Of a stretch of DNA of 36,258 bases, positions 24,860-32,743 are shown piece after piece; the first letter of the stretch is position 1, and each line of letters starts with the position of its first letter. The position numbers and the translations under genes are program-made. The stretch is from Nostocoides australiense Ben110 (GTDB lineage Bacteria > Actinomycetota > Actinomycetes > Actinomycetales > Dermatophilaceae): assembly GCF_001050535.1 (NCBI RefSeq), contig NZ_HG764815.1, positions 4,153,196-4,189,453 of the forward strand, given 5' to 3'. Under the pieces are notes generated by a model. That model searched no databases. It was not told the origin of the DNA and saw only the letters and a program-made list of their open reading frames with translations.

Positions 24860-26425
24860 ATGCGGACTTTCCCTGACGGCTTCCTCTTCGGTGTCTCAAC
24901 GGCAGGCCATCAGATCGAGGGCAACAACACCACGAGCGACACGTGGTTCCTCGAGCAGCAACAGCCGAGCGTCTTCACCAAGCCGAGCGGGCCGGCCTGC
25001 AACAGCTTCGAGCTGTGGGAGAGCGATCTGGACCTGGTTGCCTCGTTCGGCCTGAACGCCTATCGATTCTCCGTCGAGTGGGCCCGTGTCGAGCCGGAGG
25101 AGGGGCGTTTCGACGACGCGGCAATCGACCACTACGAAGCGATCGTCGACGGGTGCCTAGCCCGCGGGTTGAAGCCCGTCGTCACGCTCAACCACTTCAC
25201 CTCACCGCACTGGTTCGCCTGCCGAGCCGGCTGGCTCGATCCCGAGGCGCCCGAGCTGTTCGCCCGCTACGTCGCCAAGGTGATCGACCGCTTTGGTGAC
25301 CGGCTCGCCTTCGTCATCACCTTCAACGAGCCCGACCTGCCGGCGATGCTGCAGTGGGCCAACCTGCCGCCGGTCGTCGCCGAGTTGGAACGAGCCACCC
25401 TGGACGCGGCGTCGGCGTCCGCCGGCGTCCAACGCTATCGCGCGGCGAATGTCGTTCTCCCCGAGGACATGGACGCGATCGCGGACGGTATGACGGCCGG
25501 TCACCGCGCCGCGAAGGCGATCGTCAAAGACCGCTACCCCGAACTGCCCGTAGGGTTTTCGCTCGCGATGGTGGACGACGTCGTCGTCGGCGACGACCCG
25601 AGCGTGCGCGATCGGAAACGCGCCGAAGTCTATGGCCGCTGGCTCAAGCTGGCTCGCGAGGACGACTTCCTCGGAGTCCAGAACTACGAGCGACTGACGT
25701 ATGACGGCAATGGGCTGGTCCTGCCTGAGGGAGCTGCGTCCGGTGCGTTGTACGGCGGCAGCGAGCCCCGGTCTCTCGCGGAGTGCGTGAAGTACGCGAA
25801 CTCCGTTGCGGGAGTGCCTATCCTGGTCACCGAGCACGGAATGGAAGGCCAGGATGACGCCAAGCGGGTCGCGTTCAACGAGGACTCCCTTCTGCATCTG
25901 CTCGACGTGATCGACTCGGGCGTTGCGGTTCTCGGCTACTTGCACTGGACCCTCCTCGACAACTTCGAGTGGATCTTCGGGTACGAGAAGACGCTCGGGC
26001 TGGTCGCCGTTGACCGGGAGACGTTCGCGCGGACGCCCAAGCCGAGCGCGGCCGCGCTTGCCGCGATCGCGACCGGTCGCGGCGTCCCCGATCCCGTCAC
26101 CTCCGAGGCCCTCGTCGCGACCGATCGACCCGGTCGCTACGGCAAGCAACTCGCGTCCCACTTGAGCAAACGCGTTGCGTCGCAATGGGATGACGAGACC
26201 GGAACGGGTTCGCTCGTCTTCGGCCACGGTGGCCGGGCCGACCTGGCCGCGGTCGACGGCGGCTTGCGCTTCGAGCTCGTCGCGCGGCCGGCCAGCGTGG
26301 CCCGGCTCGAGGATGTCATCGGCCGCCACCTCGTGCGTTTCGGCGCGCGCGACGAACTCGCCGTCGCCTGGACCCGATCCGACGGCACTGCGGGCACCAC
26401 CCAACGCAACTCCGAAGACGACTGA
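24860..26425 (+). CDS. GH1 beta-glucosidase with a C-terminal DUF2218 domain
   Basis: 521 residues. Residues 1 to about 405 are a GH1 barrel with the acid/base E157 in TFNEP and the nucleophile E325 in VTEHGM (more often TENG), plus LHWTLLDNFEW near 361-371. GH1 enzymes release beta-linked glucose from phenolic glycosides. From about 416 to 508 the sequence (RYGKQLASHLSKRV, FELVARPASVARLEDVIGRH, RFGARDELAVAW) matches DUF2218, normally a free-standing protein of about 100 residues of unknown function. The reading frame is continuous between the two parts. No signal peptide is present, so the protein is cytoplasmic. With the rhamnosidase at 1243 it could complete deglycosylation of a rhamnoglucoside. 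Confidence 0.88.
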   Translation: MRTFPDGFLFGVSTAGHQIEGNNTTSDTWFLEQQQPSVFTKPSGPACNSFELWESDLDLVASFGLNAYRFSVEWARVEPEEGRFDDAAIDHYEAIVDGCLARGLKPVVTLNHFTSPHWFACRAGWLDPEAPELFARYVAKVIDRFGDRLAFVITFNEPDLPAMLQWANLPPVVAELERATLDAASASAGVQRYRAANVVLPEDMDAIADGMTAGHRAAKAIVKDRYPELPVGFSLAMVDDVVVGDDPSVRDRKRAEVYGRWLKLAREDDFLGVQNYERLTYDGNGLVLPEGAASGALYGGSEPRSLAECVKYANSVAGVPILVTEHGMEGQDDAKRVAFNEDSLLHLLDVIDSGVAVLGYLHWTLLDNFEWIFGYEKTLGLVAVDRETFARTPKPSAAALAAIATGRGVPDPVTSEALVATDRPGRYGKQLASHLSKRVASQWDDETGTGSLVFGHGGRADLAAVDGGLRFELVARPASVARLEDVIGRHLVRFGARDELAVAWTRSDGTAGTTQRNSEDD

Positions 26426-26481
26426 GCCGCGCCGGCATACGGAACCAATCCGCATACGACCAAGGAAGCGAAGGAACCACC

Positions 26482-27021
26482 ATGGCTGCTGGAGATCGCC
26501 CCCGCCGGGTCGTCACCGGGCATACCCCCGACGGCGTGTCGGTCGTCGTGTCCGACGGCCCGGTGCCGGTCAGCCGCGCGCTGCCCGACGACGGCGTCTT
26601 CTTCCACGAGATCTGGAACACTCAGGACGCGCCGGCGCCGGTGCGGGCCGTCGAGCCGGTCGAACCGACCGAGGCCGACCTCACCGTCCCGCCGCCGCCG
26701 CGCGGCACGAAGATCCGGATCAACGAGTTCCTCCCCGGCCACCTCGACGAGCGAGGCCTGCAGTCTCCGGTGCACCGGACCCAGTCGATCGACTACGGCA
26801 TCGTTCTCGAAGGCGAGATCACCCTGATCCTCGACGACTCGGAAGTGACGCTGAGCGCCGGCGATATCGTCGTCCAGCGCGGCACGGACCACGCCTGGGC
26901 CAACCGATCGGACGGCATCACCAAGGTCGCCTTCATCCTCGTCGACGGTCAGTTCGATCCCGTTCTCGCCGAGTCCATCGGTGGCCTGGACGGTCTCATG
27001 CACGGCGGCCCCCGCGATTAG
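26482..27021 (+). CDS. Cupin-domain protein with altered metal ligands
   Basis: 179 residues. The C-terminal half is a single cupin barrel (SIDYGIVLEGEITLILDD, then LSAGDIVVQRGTDHAWANRS). Motif 1 has one His (PVHRTQ) where the canonical HxH would give two and an Asp instead of Glu, while motif 2 keeps its His and Asn. Metal binding is therefore uncertain. AAGGAACC lies just before the ATG. Proteins of this type are often found beside aromatic catabolic genes. It is too short for a bicupin quercetinase, but a role in handling an intermediate or sensing a ligand is possible. Confidence 0.8.
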   Translation: MAAGDRPRRVVTGHTPDGVSVVVSDGPVPVSRALPDDGVFFHEIWNTQDAPAPVRAVEPVEPTEADLTVPPPPRGTKIRINEFLPGHLDERGLQSPVHRTQSIDYGIVLEGEITLILDDSEVTLSAGDIVVQRGTDHAWANRSDGITKVAFILVDGQFDPVLAESIGGLDGLMHGGPRD

Positions 27022-27062
27022 GTAAGACACCTCGGCGGTCATACCCGCCCAACCGTCTTACC
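27021..27062. terminator. 42-nt hairpin between convergent genes, second copy of the element at position 1
   Basis: Outer arms GGTAAGAC (27021-27028) and GTCTTACC (27055-27062) pair perfectly, and inner arms GGCGG and CCGCC pair around TCATAC. The right half (CCGCCCAACCGTCTTACC) is the same as at the window start. It separates the cupin gene from the lig operon's last gene, which converge here, so a bidirectional terminator is likely. No T run follows this copy. Confidence 0.6.
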
Positions 27063-27075
27063 TACCGGTGGGTAC

Positions 27076-28089
27076 TCAGCCGGCCTCGAGGAAGGCCTCC
27101 GTGTCGATGTCGCCTGCGGCCGCAGGCGCGTAACGGTTGCCCACGACCGTGCGGTCGTTGAGCAATTTTCCTGCGCGCGCAAGGGTTGCGTCGGAGACCT
27201 CGACCTCCGCGGCGGCGAGGTTCTCGTGCAGATGCTCGACCGAGCGCGTGCCGGGGATGGGTATGACGCACTGATCCTGCGCGAGCAACCACGCCAGGGC
27301 GAGTTGGGCCAGGGTGCAGCCGGCCGCGTCGGCGAGGTCGGCGAGCTGCGCGCGGATGGCGAGGTTCGCGGCATACGCCTCGCCGTGGAAACGCGGCATC
27401 GTATGCCGCAGATCGGCTTTCGGCAGATCGGCGAGGACGGGCGGAGTCGCCGTGAGGACGCCCCGGGCGAGCGGGGAGAAAGACACGAGGGTGATGCCGA
27501 GTTCGCGGCATACGTCCAGCGTGCCCAGCTCCGGGTTGCGGGTCCACAGGCTGTATTCGTTCTGAACGGCCGCGATCGGATGCACCTCGTGCGCCCGCCG
27601 GACGGTGGCAGCAGACACCTCGGAAAGCCCGATAGCCCGGATCTTCCCGGCGCTCACGAGCTCCGCCAGCGCGCCGACGCTCTCTTCGATCGGCACCTTG
27701 GGATCGAGCCGGTGCAGGTAGTAGAGGTCGATGACGTCGGTGCGCAGCCGCGTCAGGGCTTCGTCGCACAGGCGCCGAATCGACTCCGGCGCACCGTCGA
27801 TGACGCGTTTTCCGTCGCGGCCGTACATGCCGCATTTGCTCGCCAATGTGATGACGGCGCGGCGAGAGCCGAGGGTGGCGCCGAGCAGGTCCTCGTTGGC
27901 GCCGAAGCCGTAGAGCGCGGCGGTGTCGAAGTGGTCGACGCCCGCGTCGAGGGCGGCCTCGATCACGGCAGCACCCTGTTCCGGCGAGGGGATCGGGTGA
28001 TAGACGTGGCTGAGGTTCATGCACCCCAGGCCGATCGGGGCAACCTCGAATGGCCCCAGCCGGCGGCGGGGTGCGTCGGCGAGCGCCAT
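27076..28089 (-). CDS. Aldo/keto reductase
   Basis: 337 residues of the NADPH-dependent AKR family. The catalytic tetrad is visible as D in HFDTAALYG with its Tyr, K in TLASKCGMYG and H in YYLHRLDP. SFSPLARGVL and IPIPGTRSVEHLHEN are the usual cofactor-binding segments. The ATG at 28089 overlaps the ligC stop, so it is the last gene of the lig operon. The protocatechuate 4,5-pathway has no required AKR step, so it may reduce an aldehyde side product or serve the upstream funnelling of the aromatic. Confidence 0.9.
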   Translation of the reverse strand: MALADAPRRRLGPFEVAPIGLGCMNLSHVYHPIPSPEQGAAVIEAALDAGVDHFDTAALYGFGANEDLLGATLGSRRAVITLASKCGMYGRDGKRVIDGAPESIRRLCDEALTRLRTDVIDLYYLHRLDPKVPIEESVGALAELVSAGKIRAIGLSEVSAATVRRAHEVHPIAAVQNEYSLWTRNPELGTLDVCRELGITLVSFSPLARGVLTATPPVLADLPKADLRHTMPRFHGEAYAANLAIRAQLADLADAAGCTLAQLALAWLLAQDQCVIPIPGTRSVEHLHENLAAAEVEVSDATLARAGKLLNDRTVVGNRYAPAAAGDIDTEAFLEAG

Positions 28090-29066
28090 CAGCCGTGGGC
28101 CTCCTGCTGCGGGTCGACCTGTTGCTCGAGATCGCCGAGCACCCGGTAGCAGTCGATGACCTGGGCGATCGAGGAATTCGGCTCGCGGCCCTCGCGAATC
28201 GCGGCCACGAACTCCCGGTCCTGCAACTCGATACCGTCCATCGACACGTCGACCTTGCTGACGTCGATCGCCTCGTCCTTGCCGTCGGTGAGGTCGTCGT
28301 AGCGGGCGATGTAGGTGCCCGTGTCGCCGATGTAGCGGAAGAAGGTGCCGAGCGGGCCGTCGTTGTTGAATGACAACGACAGCGTGCAGATCGCGCCGTT
28401 CTCGGCCTTGAGCTGGATGGACATGTCCATGGCGATCCCCAAGTCCGGATGGCTGGGCCCGGCGATGGCGTTGGCTTGCACGATAGGCGAACCCGCCTGG
28501 TAGGCAAACAGATCGACCGTATGAGCCGCGTGGTGCCAGAGCAGGTGATCGGTCCAGGACCGCGGCTGGCCGAGGGCGTTGAGGTTCTTGCGCCGGAAGA
28601 AGTAGGTCTGCACGTCCATCTGCTGGATGTGGAACTCGCCGGCCGCGATCTTGTTGTGCACCCACTGGTGGCTGGGATTGAACCGGCGCGTGTGGCCGAC
28701 CATCCCCACGAGTCCGCTCTCCTGCTGGACGCGTAGGCACTCCTCGGCGTCGGGGAGGGAGTCGGCCAGCGGGATCTCGACCTGCACGTGCTTGCCGGCC
28801 CGCAGACAGGCCAGGGTCTGCGAGGCGTGCATGGGTGTGGGAGTCGCCAGGATGACCGCGTCGATGTCGTCCATCGCGAGCACGTCGTCGAGGCTCTCGA
28901 CAGCGCGACCGACACCGTGCTCGGCGGCGAACTCCTGGGCCGACTCCACCGAGCCGCTGATGATGGCAGCCACCTCGACGCCGTCGATCTTCTTCAGGCC
29001 GTTGACGTGCTTGGCGCCGAAGGCGCCGCCACCGGCGAGGGCGATCCGCAAGGGTTGGTCGGTCAT
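28089..29066 (-). CDS. ligC: 4-carboxy-2-hydroxymuconate-6-semialdehyde dehydrogenase
   Basis: 325 residues of the Gfo/Idh/MocA fold. It is strikingly like LigC of Sphingobium: LAGGGAFGAKHVNGLKKIDG, VGHTRRFNPSHQWVHNKI, YFFRRKNLNALG, TDHLLWHHAAHTVDLFAYQA and VSKVDVSMDGIELQDREF. LigC oxidises the hemiacetal of 4-carboxy-2-hydroxymuconate-6-semialdehyde to 2-pyrone-4,6-dicarboxylate with NAD(P)+. The gene starts 1 nt after the ligAB stop and ends inside the AKR start. Function is assigned from family resemblance and from the adjacent pathway genes. Confidence 0.92.
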   Translation of the reverse strand: MTDQPLRIALAGGGAFGAKHVNGLKKIDGVEVAAIISGSVESAQEFAAEHGVGRAVESLDDVLAMDDIDAVILATPTPMHASQTLACLRAGKHVQVEIPLADSLPDAEECLRVQQESGLVGMVGHTRRFNPSHQWVHNKIAAGEFHIQQMDVQTYFFRRKNLNALGQPRSWTDHLLWHHAAHTVDLFAYQAGSPIVQANAIAGPSHPDLGIAMDMSIQLKAENGAICTLSLSFNNDGPLGTFFRYIGDTGTYIARYDDLTDGKDEAIDVSKVDVSMDGIELQDREFVAAIREGREPNSSIAQVIDCYRVLGDLEQQVDPQQEAHG

Positions 29067-29067
29067 C

Positions 29068-30438
29068 TCACTCCTTCGCCGCAGCGGCAGCCGACGGCTT
29101 GTTGTTGAGGATCAGGTGTCCCACAGCAGTATTGGACGCAGGCACATGGTAGAAGCGGTGGACGACCTCGATCTCGCCGTCGCCCTCGACGTCGGACATG
29201 GCGCCGCGGGCGATGAACCACATCACGAGCTCGATGCCCTCGGAGCCGGCCTCCTCGACATACTCCAGGTGCGGCACGTGCGAGAGACCCTCGGGGTCCT
29301 CGATGAGCCGGTCGAGGAAGGCGTTGTCCCACTCGCGGTTGATGAGACCGGCGCGCGGGCCCTGCAGTTGGTGACTCATGCCGCCGGTGCCCCAGATCTG
29401 CACCTTGATCGGCTTCTCGTAGGACTCGATGGCCTTGCGCAGCGCCTTGCCGAGCTTGAAACAACGCTCACCGGACGGCACCGGATACTGAACCACGTTG
29501 ACGTGGAAAGGAATCACCTTCACCGGCCACGTGTCGACCTGGCCGAACATCAGCGACATCGGCACGGTCAGGCCGTGGTCGACCTCCATCTCGTTGACGA
29601 GCGTGAGGTCGAAGTCGTCACGGATCAGCGAGTGGGCCACGTGCGCGGCGAAGTCCGGGTCACCCTCGATGCCCGGCACCGGGCGCGGGCCGTAGCCCTC
29701 GTCGGCCGCGGGGTAGGCAGCGCCGGTGCCGAGGACGAAGGTCGGGATCAGCGACAGGTCGAACGCGGTTGCGTGGTCGTTGTAGACGAGGAAGACGACG
29801 TCCGGGAGGTTGTCCTGCTCCCAGGCCTTGGAGAACTCATAGCCGTCGAAAACGGCCTTCCAGTAAGGCTCTTCGGTCTTGCCGAGGTCGAGTGCGGCGC
29901 CGATCGCCGGCACGTGCGAGGTGAACACGGCGCCGGTGATCGTCGCATTGCCCACGCTGTCGTCGGCCGCGGCGTTGGCGCGCACGGCGTCGAGCATCGG
30001 GTCCTGCTCCTGGGCAGCCGCAATCTCTGCCTCGGTGCGCTCGACCTCCGGGACGGCGACGTCGGCGATCCGGTTGCCCGCGATGGAGCGCCCACCGCCG
30101 ACCATCATGTCGCGGTATTCCTGTTCGGTCATGCCGGTCATGGAGCCGGCCATCTGCTGGAACGACAGGCCCAAGGTGGCGCCGAACTTCGCCAGGAAGT
30201 AGATATTGCCGCCCTCGCGCATCGCTGCGTTCAGGTCGCGGTCGCGCAGCGCCTGCTTCTGCGCGTCCGTCAGCGGCCACTCGTCCATGTAGGCGTCCTC
30301 GTCGGCGAGGAACCGCTCCCGGTTCTCCGCCTTCATCAGCGACATACAGAACTGGTTGAGGTGGTAGCCCTTGGCCGACTGCTCCGAGTCGAAGATCGTC
30401 GTGCCTGGGACCTTGCGATACTCCTTGTCCAGAGCCAT
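29068..30438 (-). CDS. ligAB: Protocatechuate 4,5-dioxygenase, alpha and beta subunits fused
   Basis: 456 residues. Residues 1 to about 125 are the small LigA-type subunit (SAKGYHLNQFCMSL, LREGG-like MREGGNIYF, MTGMTEQEYRDMM). A linker of about 40 residues follows, then the LigB-type catalytic subunit (about 165-456). Fe(II) ligands are H175 (TSHVP), H222 (YNDHATAF) and E403 (SEGIELVMW), and the catalytic His is H356 (GTGGMSHQL). The enzyme opens protocatechuate between C4 and C5 with O2. In Sphingobium the two subunits are separate genes; here they form one chain. It sits 3 nt behind ligI. Confidence 0.93.
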   Translation of the reverse strand: MALDKEYRKVPGTTIFDSEQSAKGYHLNQFCMSLMKAENRERFLADEDAYMDEWPLTDAQKQALRDRDLNAAMREGGNIYFLAKFGATLGLSFQQMAGSMTGMTEQEYRDMMVGGGRSIAGNRIADVAVPEVERTEAEIAAAQEQDPMLDAVRANAAADDSVGNATITGAVFTSHVPAIGAALDLGKTEEPYWKAVFDGYEFSKAWEQDNLPDVVFLVYNDHATAFDLSLIPTFVLGTGAAYPAADEGYGPRPVPGIEGDPDFAAHVAHSLIRDDFDLTLVNEMEVDHGLTVPMSLMFGQVDTWPVKVIPFHVNVVQYPVPSGERCFKLGKALRKAIESYEKPIKVQIWGTGGMSHQLQGPRAGLINREWDNAFLDRLIEDPEGLSHVPHLEYVEEAGSEGIELVMWFIARGAMSDVEGDGEIEVVHRFYHVPASNTAVGHLILNNKPSAAAAAKE

Positions 30439-30441
30439 GGT

Positions 30442-31374
30442 TCAGCCTTCCTCGGGCCAGTAGAGGCGCATCGGGTTGTCGACGAGGAGCTTGCGCTGGG
30501 ACTCCTCGGCGGTGGCGATCGAGGGGATCCAATCGACGAGCAGCCCGTCGTCGGGCATGTGGTCTTTCAGATTAGGGTGCGGCCAGTCGGTGCCCCACAA
30601 CACGCGGTCGGGGAATTCCTCGACGACCCGCTTGGCGAAGGGCACGACGTCACGGTATGCCGCCTGCTCGCCCCCGAGTGCCCGCGGGCCGGTCGTGGTG
30701 AGCCGCTCGGGGCAGGTGACCTTGCACCAGATGTCGTCGCGGGCGCGCATCAGGTCGAGGAAGCCGGTGAACTCCGGACCGTCGACGTCCTTGGTGACGT
30801 CGGGACGGCCCATGTGGTCGACGACGAGCGGCACGGGCAGGCCGAGGAAGAAGTCGGCGAGTCCGGGCAACTCCTGGGACTCGAAATAGATGACGATGTG
30901 CCAGCCGAGCGGGCCGATCTGATCGGCGACCTGCCGCAGCCCGTCCATCGGCAGGACGTCGACCAGTCGCTTGACGAAGTTGAAGCGGACACCGCGGACG
31001 CCGGCGTCGTGCAGGCGTTGCAGTTCGTCCTCCGACACCCCGGGGCGCACCGTCGCGACCCCGCGGGCCTTGCCCCCCGACGACTGGACCGCGTCGACCA
31101 TCGCGCTGTTGTCGGCGCCGTGGCAGGTGGCCTGCACGATGACGTTACGGGCGAAGCCGAGGTGGTCGCGCAGCGCATACAGCTGCTCCTTGGAGGCATC
31201 GCACGGGGTGTATTTGCGTTCCGGCGCAAAGGGAAACTCCTCCCCTGGGCCGAACACGTGACAGTGCGCGTCGACGGCGCCCGCCGGCAGCCGGAAGCGG
31301 GGAATGGACGGGCCGGCATACCAATCAAGCCAGCCCGGGGTCTTCTCGAACTCGGTCTTCTGGGGCGTGCTCAC
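30442..31374 (-). CDS. ligI: 2-pyrone-4,6-dicarboxylate hydrolase
   Basis: 310 residues of the amidohydrolase superfamily. The HxH region is DAHCHVFGPG at 35-44, later VVDHMGRPD and the catalytic Asp in LWGTDWPHPN. LigI opens the pyrone ring of 2-pyrone-4,6-dicarboxylate to 4-oxalomesaconate. The GTG at 31374 is preferred to an ATG 9 nt upstream, since AAGGA lies 9 nt before the GTG but directly touches the ATG. The GTG overlaps the ligK stop as GTGA. Confidence 0.92.
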   Translation of the reverse strand: MSTPQKTEFEKTPGWLDWYAGPSIPRFRLPAGAVDAHCHVFGPGEEFPFAPERKYTPCDASKEQLYALRDHLGFARNVIVQATCHGADNSAMVDAVQSSGGKARGVATVRPGVSEDELQRLHDAGVRGVRFNFVKRLVDVLPMDGLRQVADQIGPLGWHIVIYFESQELPGLADFFLGLPVPLVVDHMGRPDVTKDVDGPEFTGFLDLMRARDDIWCKVTCPERLTTTGPRALGGEQAAYRDVVPFAKRVVEEFPDRVLWGTDWPHPNLKDHMPDDGLLVDWIPSIATAEESQRKLLVDNPMRLYWPEEG

Positions 31375-32069
31375 GCGGGCCATTCCTTGTAAATCAGTCC
31401 GGCTTTTTCCAGCGGTTCGCGCATGTTGTAGAGGTCCAACCCGAGCACGCCCTCACGGAACTTCGCCCGCTTGCTCGCCTCCTTGTCCTCGCGCGTCTTG
31501 GCGGCCGCGGCGATCTCCGCCGCCCGGTCGCGGGGAACCACGACGACGCCGTCGACGTCGGCGACGACGACGTCGCCGGGGTTGACGATCGCGTTGGCGC
31601 AGACGATCGGGATATTGACCGATCCCAGCGTCGCCTTGACCGTGCCCTTGGAATTGATCGCGCGTGAGAAGACGGGGAAGTTCATCTTCTCCAGGTCAGC
31701 GACATCGCGCACGCCGCCGTCGATGATCAGGCCGCCGCACTCGCGGGCCCGCAGGCTTGAGGCGAGCAGTTCGCCGAAGAACCCGTCCTCCGATTCCGTC
31801 GTGCACGCGGCGACCAGGACGTCGCCAGGGCCGACCTGCTCGGTCGCGACGTGGAACATCCAGTTGTCGCCCGGCTGCAGCAGCACGGTCACCGCAGGCC
31901 CACAGATCCGCGCGCCGGGGAAGGCGGGGCGGATATAGGGGCGCATCAGGCCGGTGCGGCCCATTGCCTCGTGGATCGTGGCCACGCCGAAGGCGGACAA
32001 CGCCTCGACGGCGGCCGCATCGGGACGGGGCGTGCCGGTGTAGACCACACCGAGTTCGTTTGGATTCAC
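31371..32069 (-). CDS. ligK: 4-carboxy-4-hydroxy-2-oxoadipate aldolase / oxaloacetate decarboxylase
   Basis: 232 residues of the RraA-like class II aldolase family. Conserved segments are GRTGLMRPYIRPAFPGARICG, IIDGGVRDVADLE (with the RD metal/substrate motif) and GDVVVADVDGVVVVPRD. It splits the last pathway intermediate into pyruvate and oxaloacetate. The GTG start at 32069 has AAGGAA 7 nt upstream. It is the first gene of the lig operon; the promoter region with a 15-bp palindrome lies just upstream. Reversal of the usual pathway order (last enzyme first) is noteworthy but not rare. Confidence 0.9.
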   Translation of the reverse strand: MNPNELGVVYTGTPRPDAAAVEALSAFGVATIHEAMGRTGLMRPYIRPAFPGARICGPAVTVLLQPGDNWMFHVATEQVGPGDVLVAACTTESEDGFFGELLASSLRARECGGLIIDGGVRDVADLEKMNFPVFSRAINSKGTVKATLGSVNIPIVCANAIVNPGDVVVADVDGVVVVPRDRAAEIAAAAKTREDKEASKRAKFREGVLGLDLYNMREPLEKAGLIYKEWPA

Positions 32070-32135
32070 CGTTGATTCCTTTCTGGCCGTTGCTTGACCA
32101 CCTTCTCGGTCCCACGGCACGTGGCGTAACGAGGA

Positions 32136-32150
32136 TTCCGCCAGGCGGAA
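32136..32150. promoter_or_regulatory. Perfect 15-bp palindrome upstream of the lig operon
   Basis: TTCCGCC-A-GGCGGAA lies 67 bp upstream of ligK. A copy with one base changed occurs at 33816-33830 upstream of ligJ. A TTCCGC...GCGGAA pattern resembles operators described for IclR-type regulators of aromatic catabolism. No IclR gene is in the window, so the regulator would be encoded elsewhere. Confidence 0.7.
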
Positions 32151-32278
32151 GCGCTGCCAGACGGCGGCGCGATAGAGGCGAAGGGCGGGGGCACTGTGTG
32201 CGCGATGGCCTACCATGTCCGGGTCCGAACTCTCGGACCTGTCGATGGCCCGGCGCCGCCGCTGAAAGGCGCCCCACG

Positions 32279-32731
32279 ATGTGTGAATTCCACTCCGCCA
32301 CCGTCGTCCACGCCTTCACGGCCGCCTGGGAATACCAGTGCTGTGGTACTCCCGTCAGCGTCGGTGACGAACTCACCCTTTGGCACGTCGCCTGGGATGA
32401 GGGCCTTCCCGGCAACGACGCTTACCGCCGGGTGCAACCCCTCGATTGGTATGTCGGGCACCACGTCACCTCTGAAGAGGAAGGGGCTGCTGAGGATCTA
32501 GTCCGCGTGCTCGCGCTGTGGGAGGCCCATTCCGACCTCGACTTCCGCGCCGGGGACGACGGCTACTACGCAGCGGCGCGCGACAGCGGCCGGCTCGTGC
32601 CGATCACGACGATGGTGCCTTTCGACGCGACGTGGGCCGGTGACGATCCACCGACGCCGCCCGCACGACACACCCCGCGAGAACCCCAAGGCTGGATCAT
32701 GGAGTTGGAGGTCCTCCGCCGCGACGGATGA
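32279..32731 (+). CDS. Small protein, possibly DUF6578
   Basis: 150 residues. The N-terminal part has WEYQCCGTPVSVGDELTL and later YVGHHVTSEEE, which resemble the paired Cys and the HH region of DUF6578 proteins from actinobacteria; this match is from memory and not certain. The rest is acidic with a Pro-rich stretch. No transmembrane segment or catalytic motif is seen. It is the only plus-strand gene between ligK and ligJ and splits the lig genes into two units. Confidence 0.65.
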   Translation: MCEFHSATVVHAFTAAWEYQCCGTPVSVGDELTLWHVAWDEGLPGNDAYRRVQPLDWYVGHHVTSEEEGAAEDLVRVLALWEAHSDLDFRAGDDGYYAAARDSGRLVPITTMVPFDATWAGDDPPTPPARHTPREPQGWIMELEVLRRDG

Positions 32732-32743
32732 CCCACCCGGCTT

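Noticed and set aside
26482-27021. Quercetin 2,3-dioxygenase assignment for the cupin
   Set aside because: It would fit a flavonol pathway, but the protein is a short monocupin with an incomplete metal site, so the name is not justified.
27076-28915. A 617-residue minus-strand frame spanning aldo/keto reductase and ligC
   Set aside because: It is out of frame with both recognised proteins and has the composition of a shadow.
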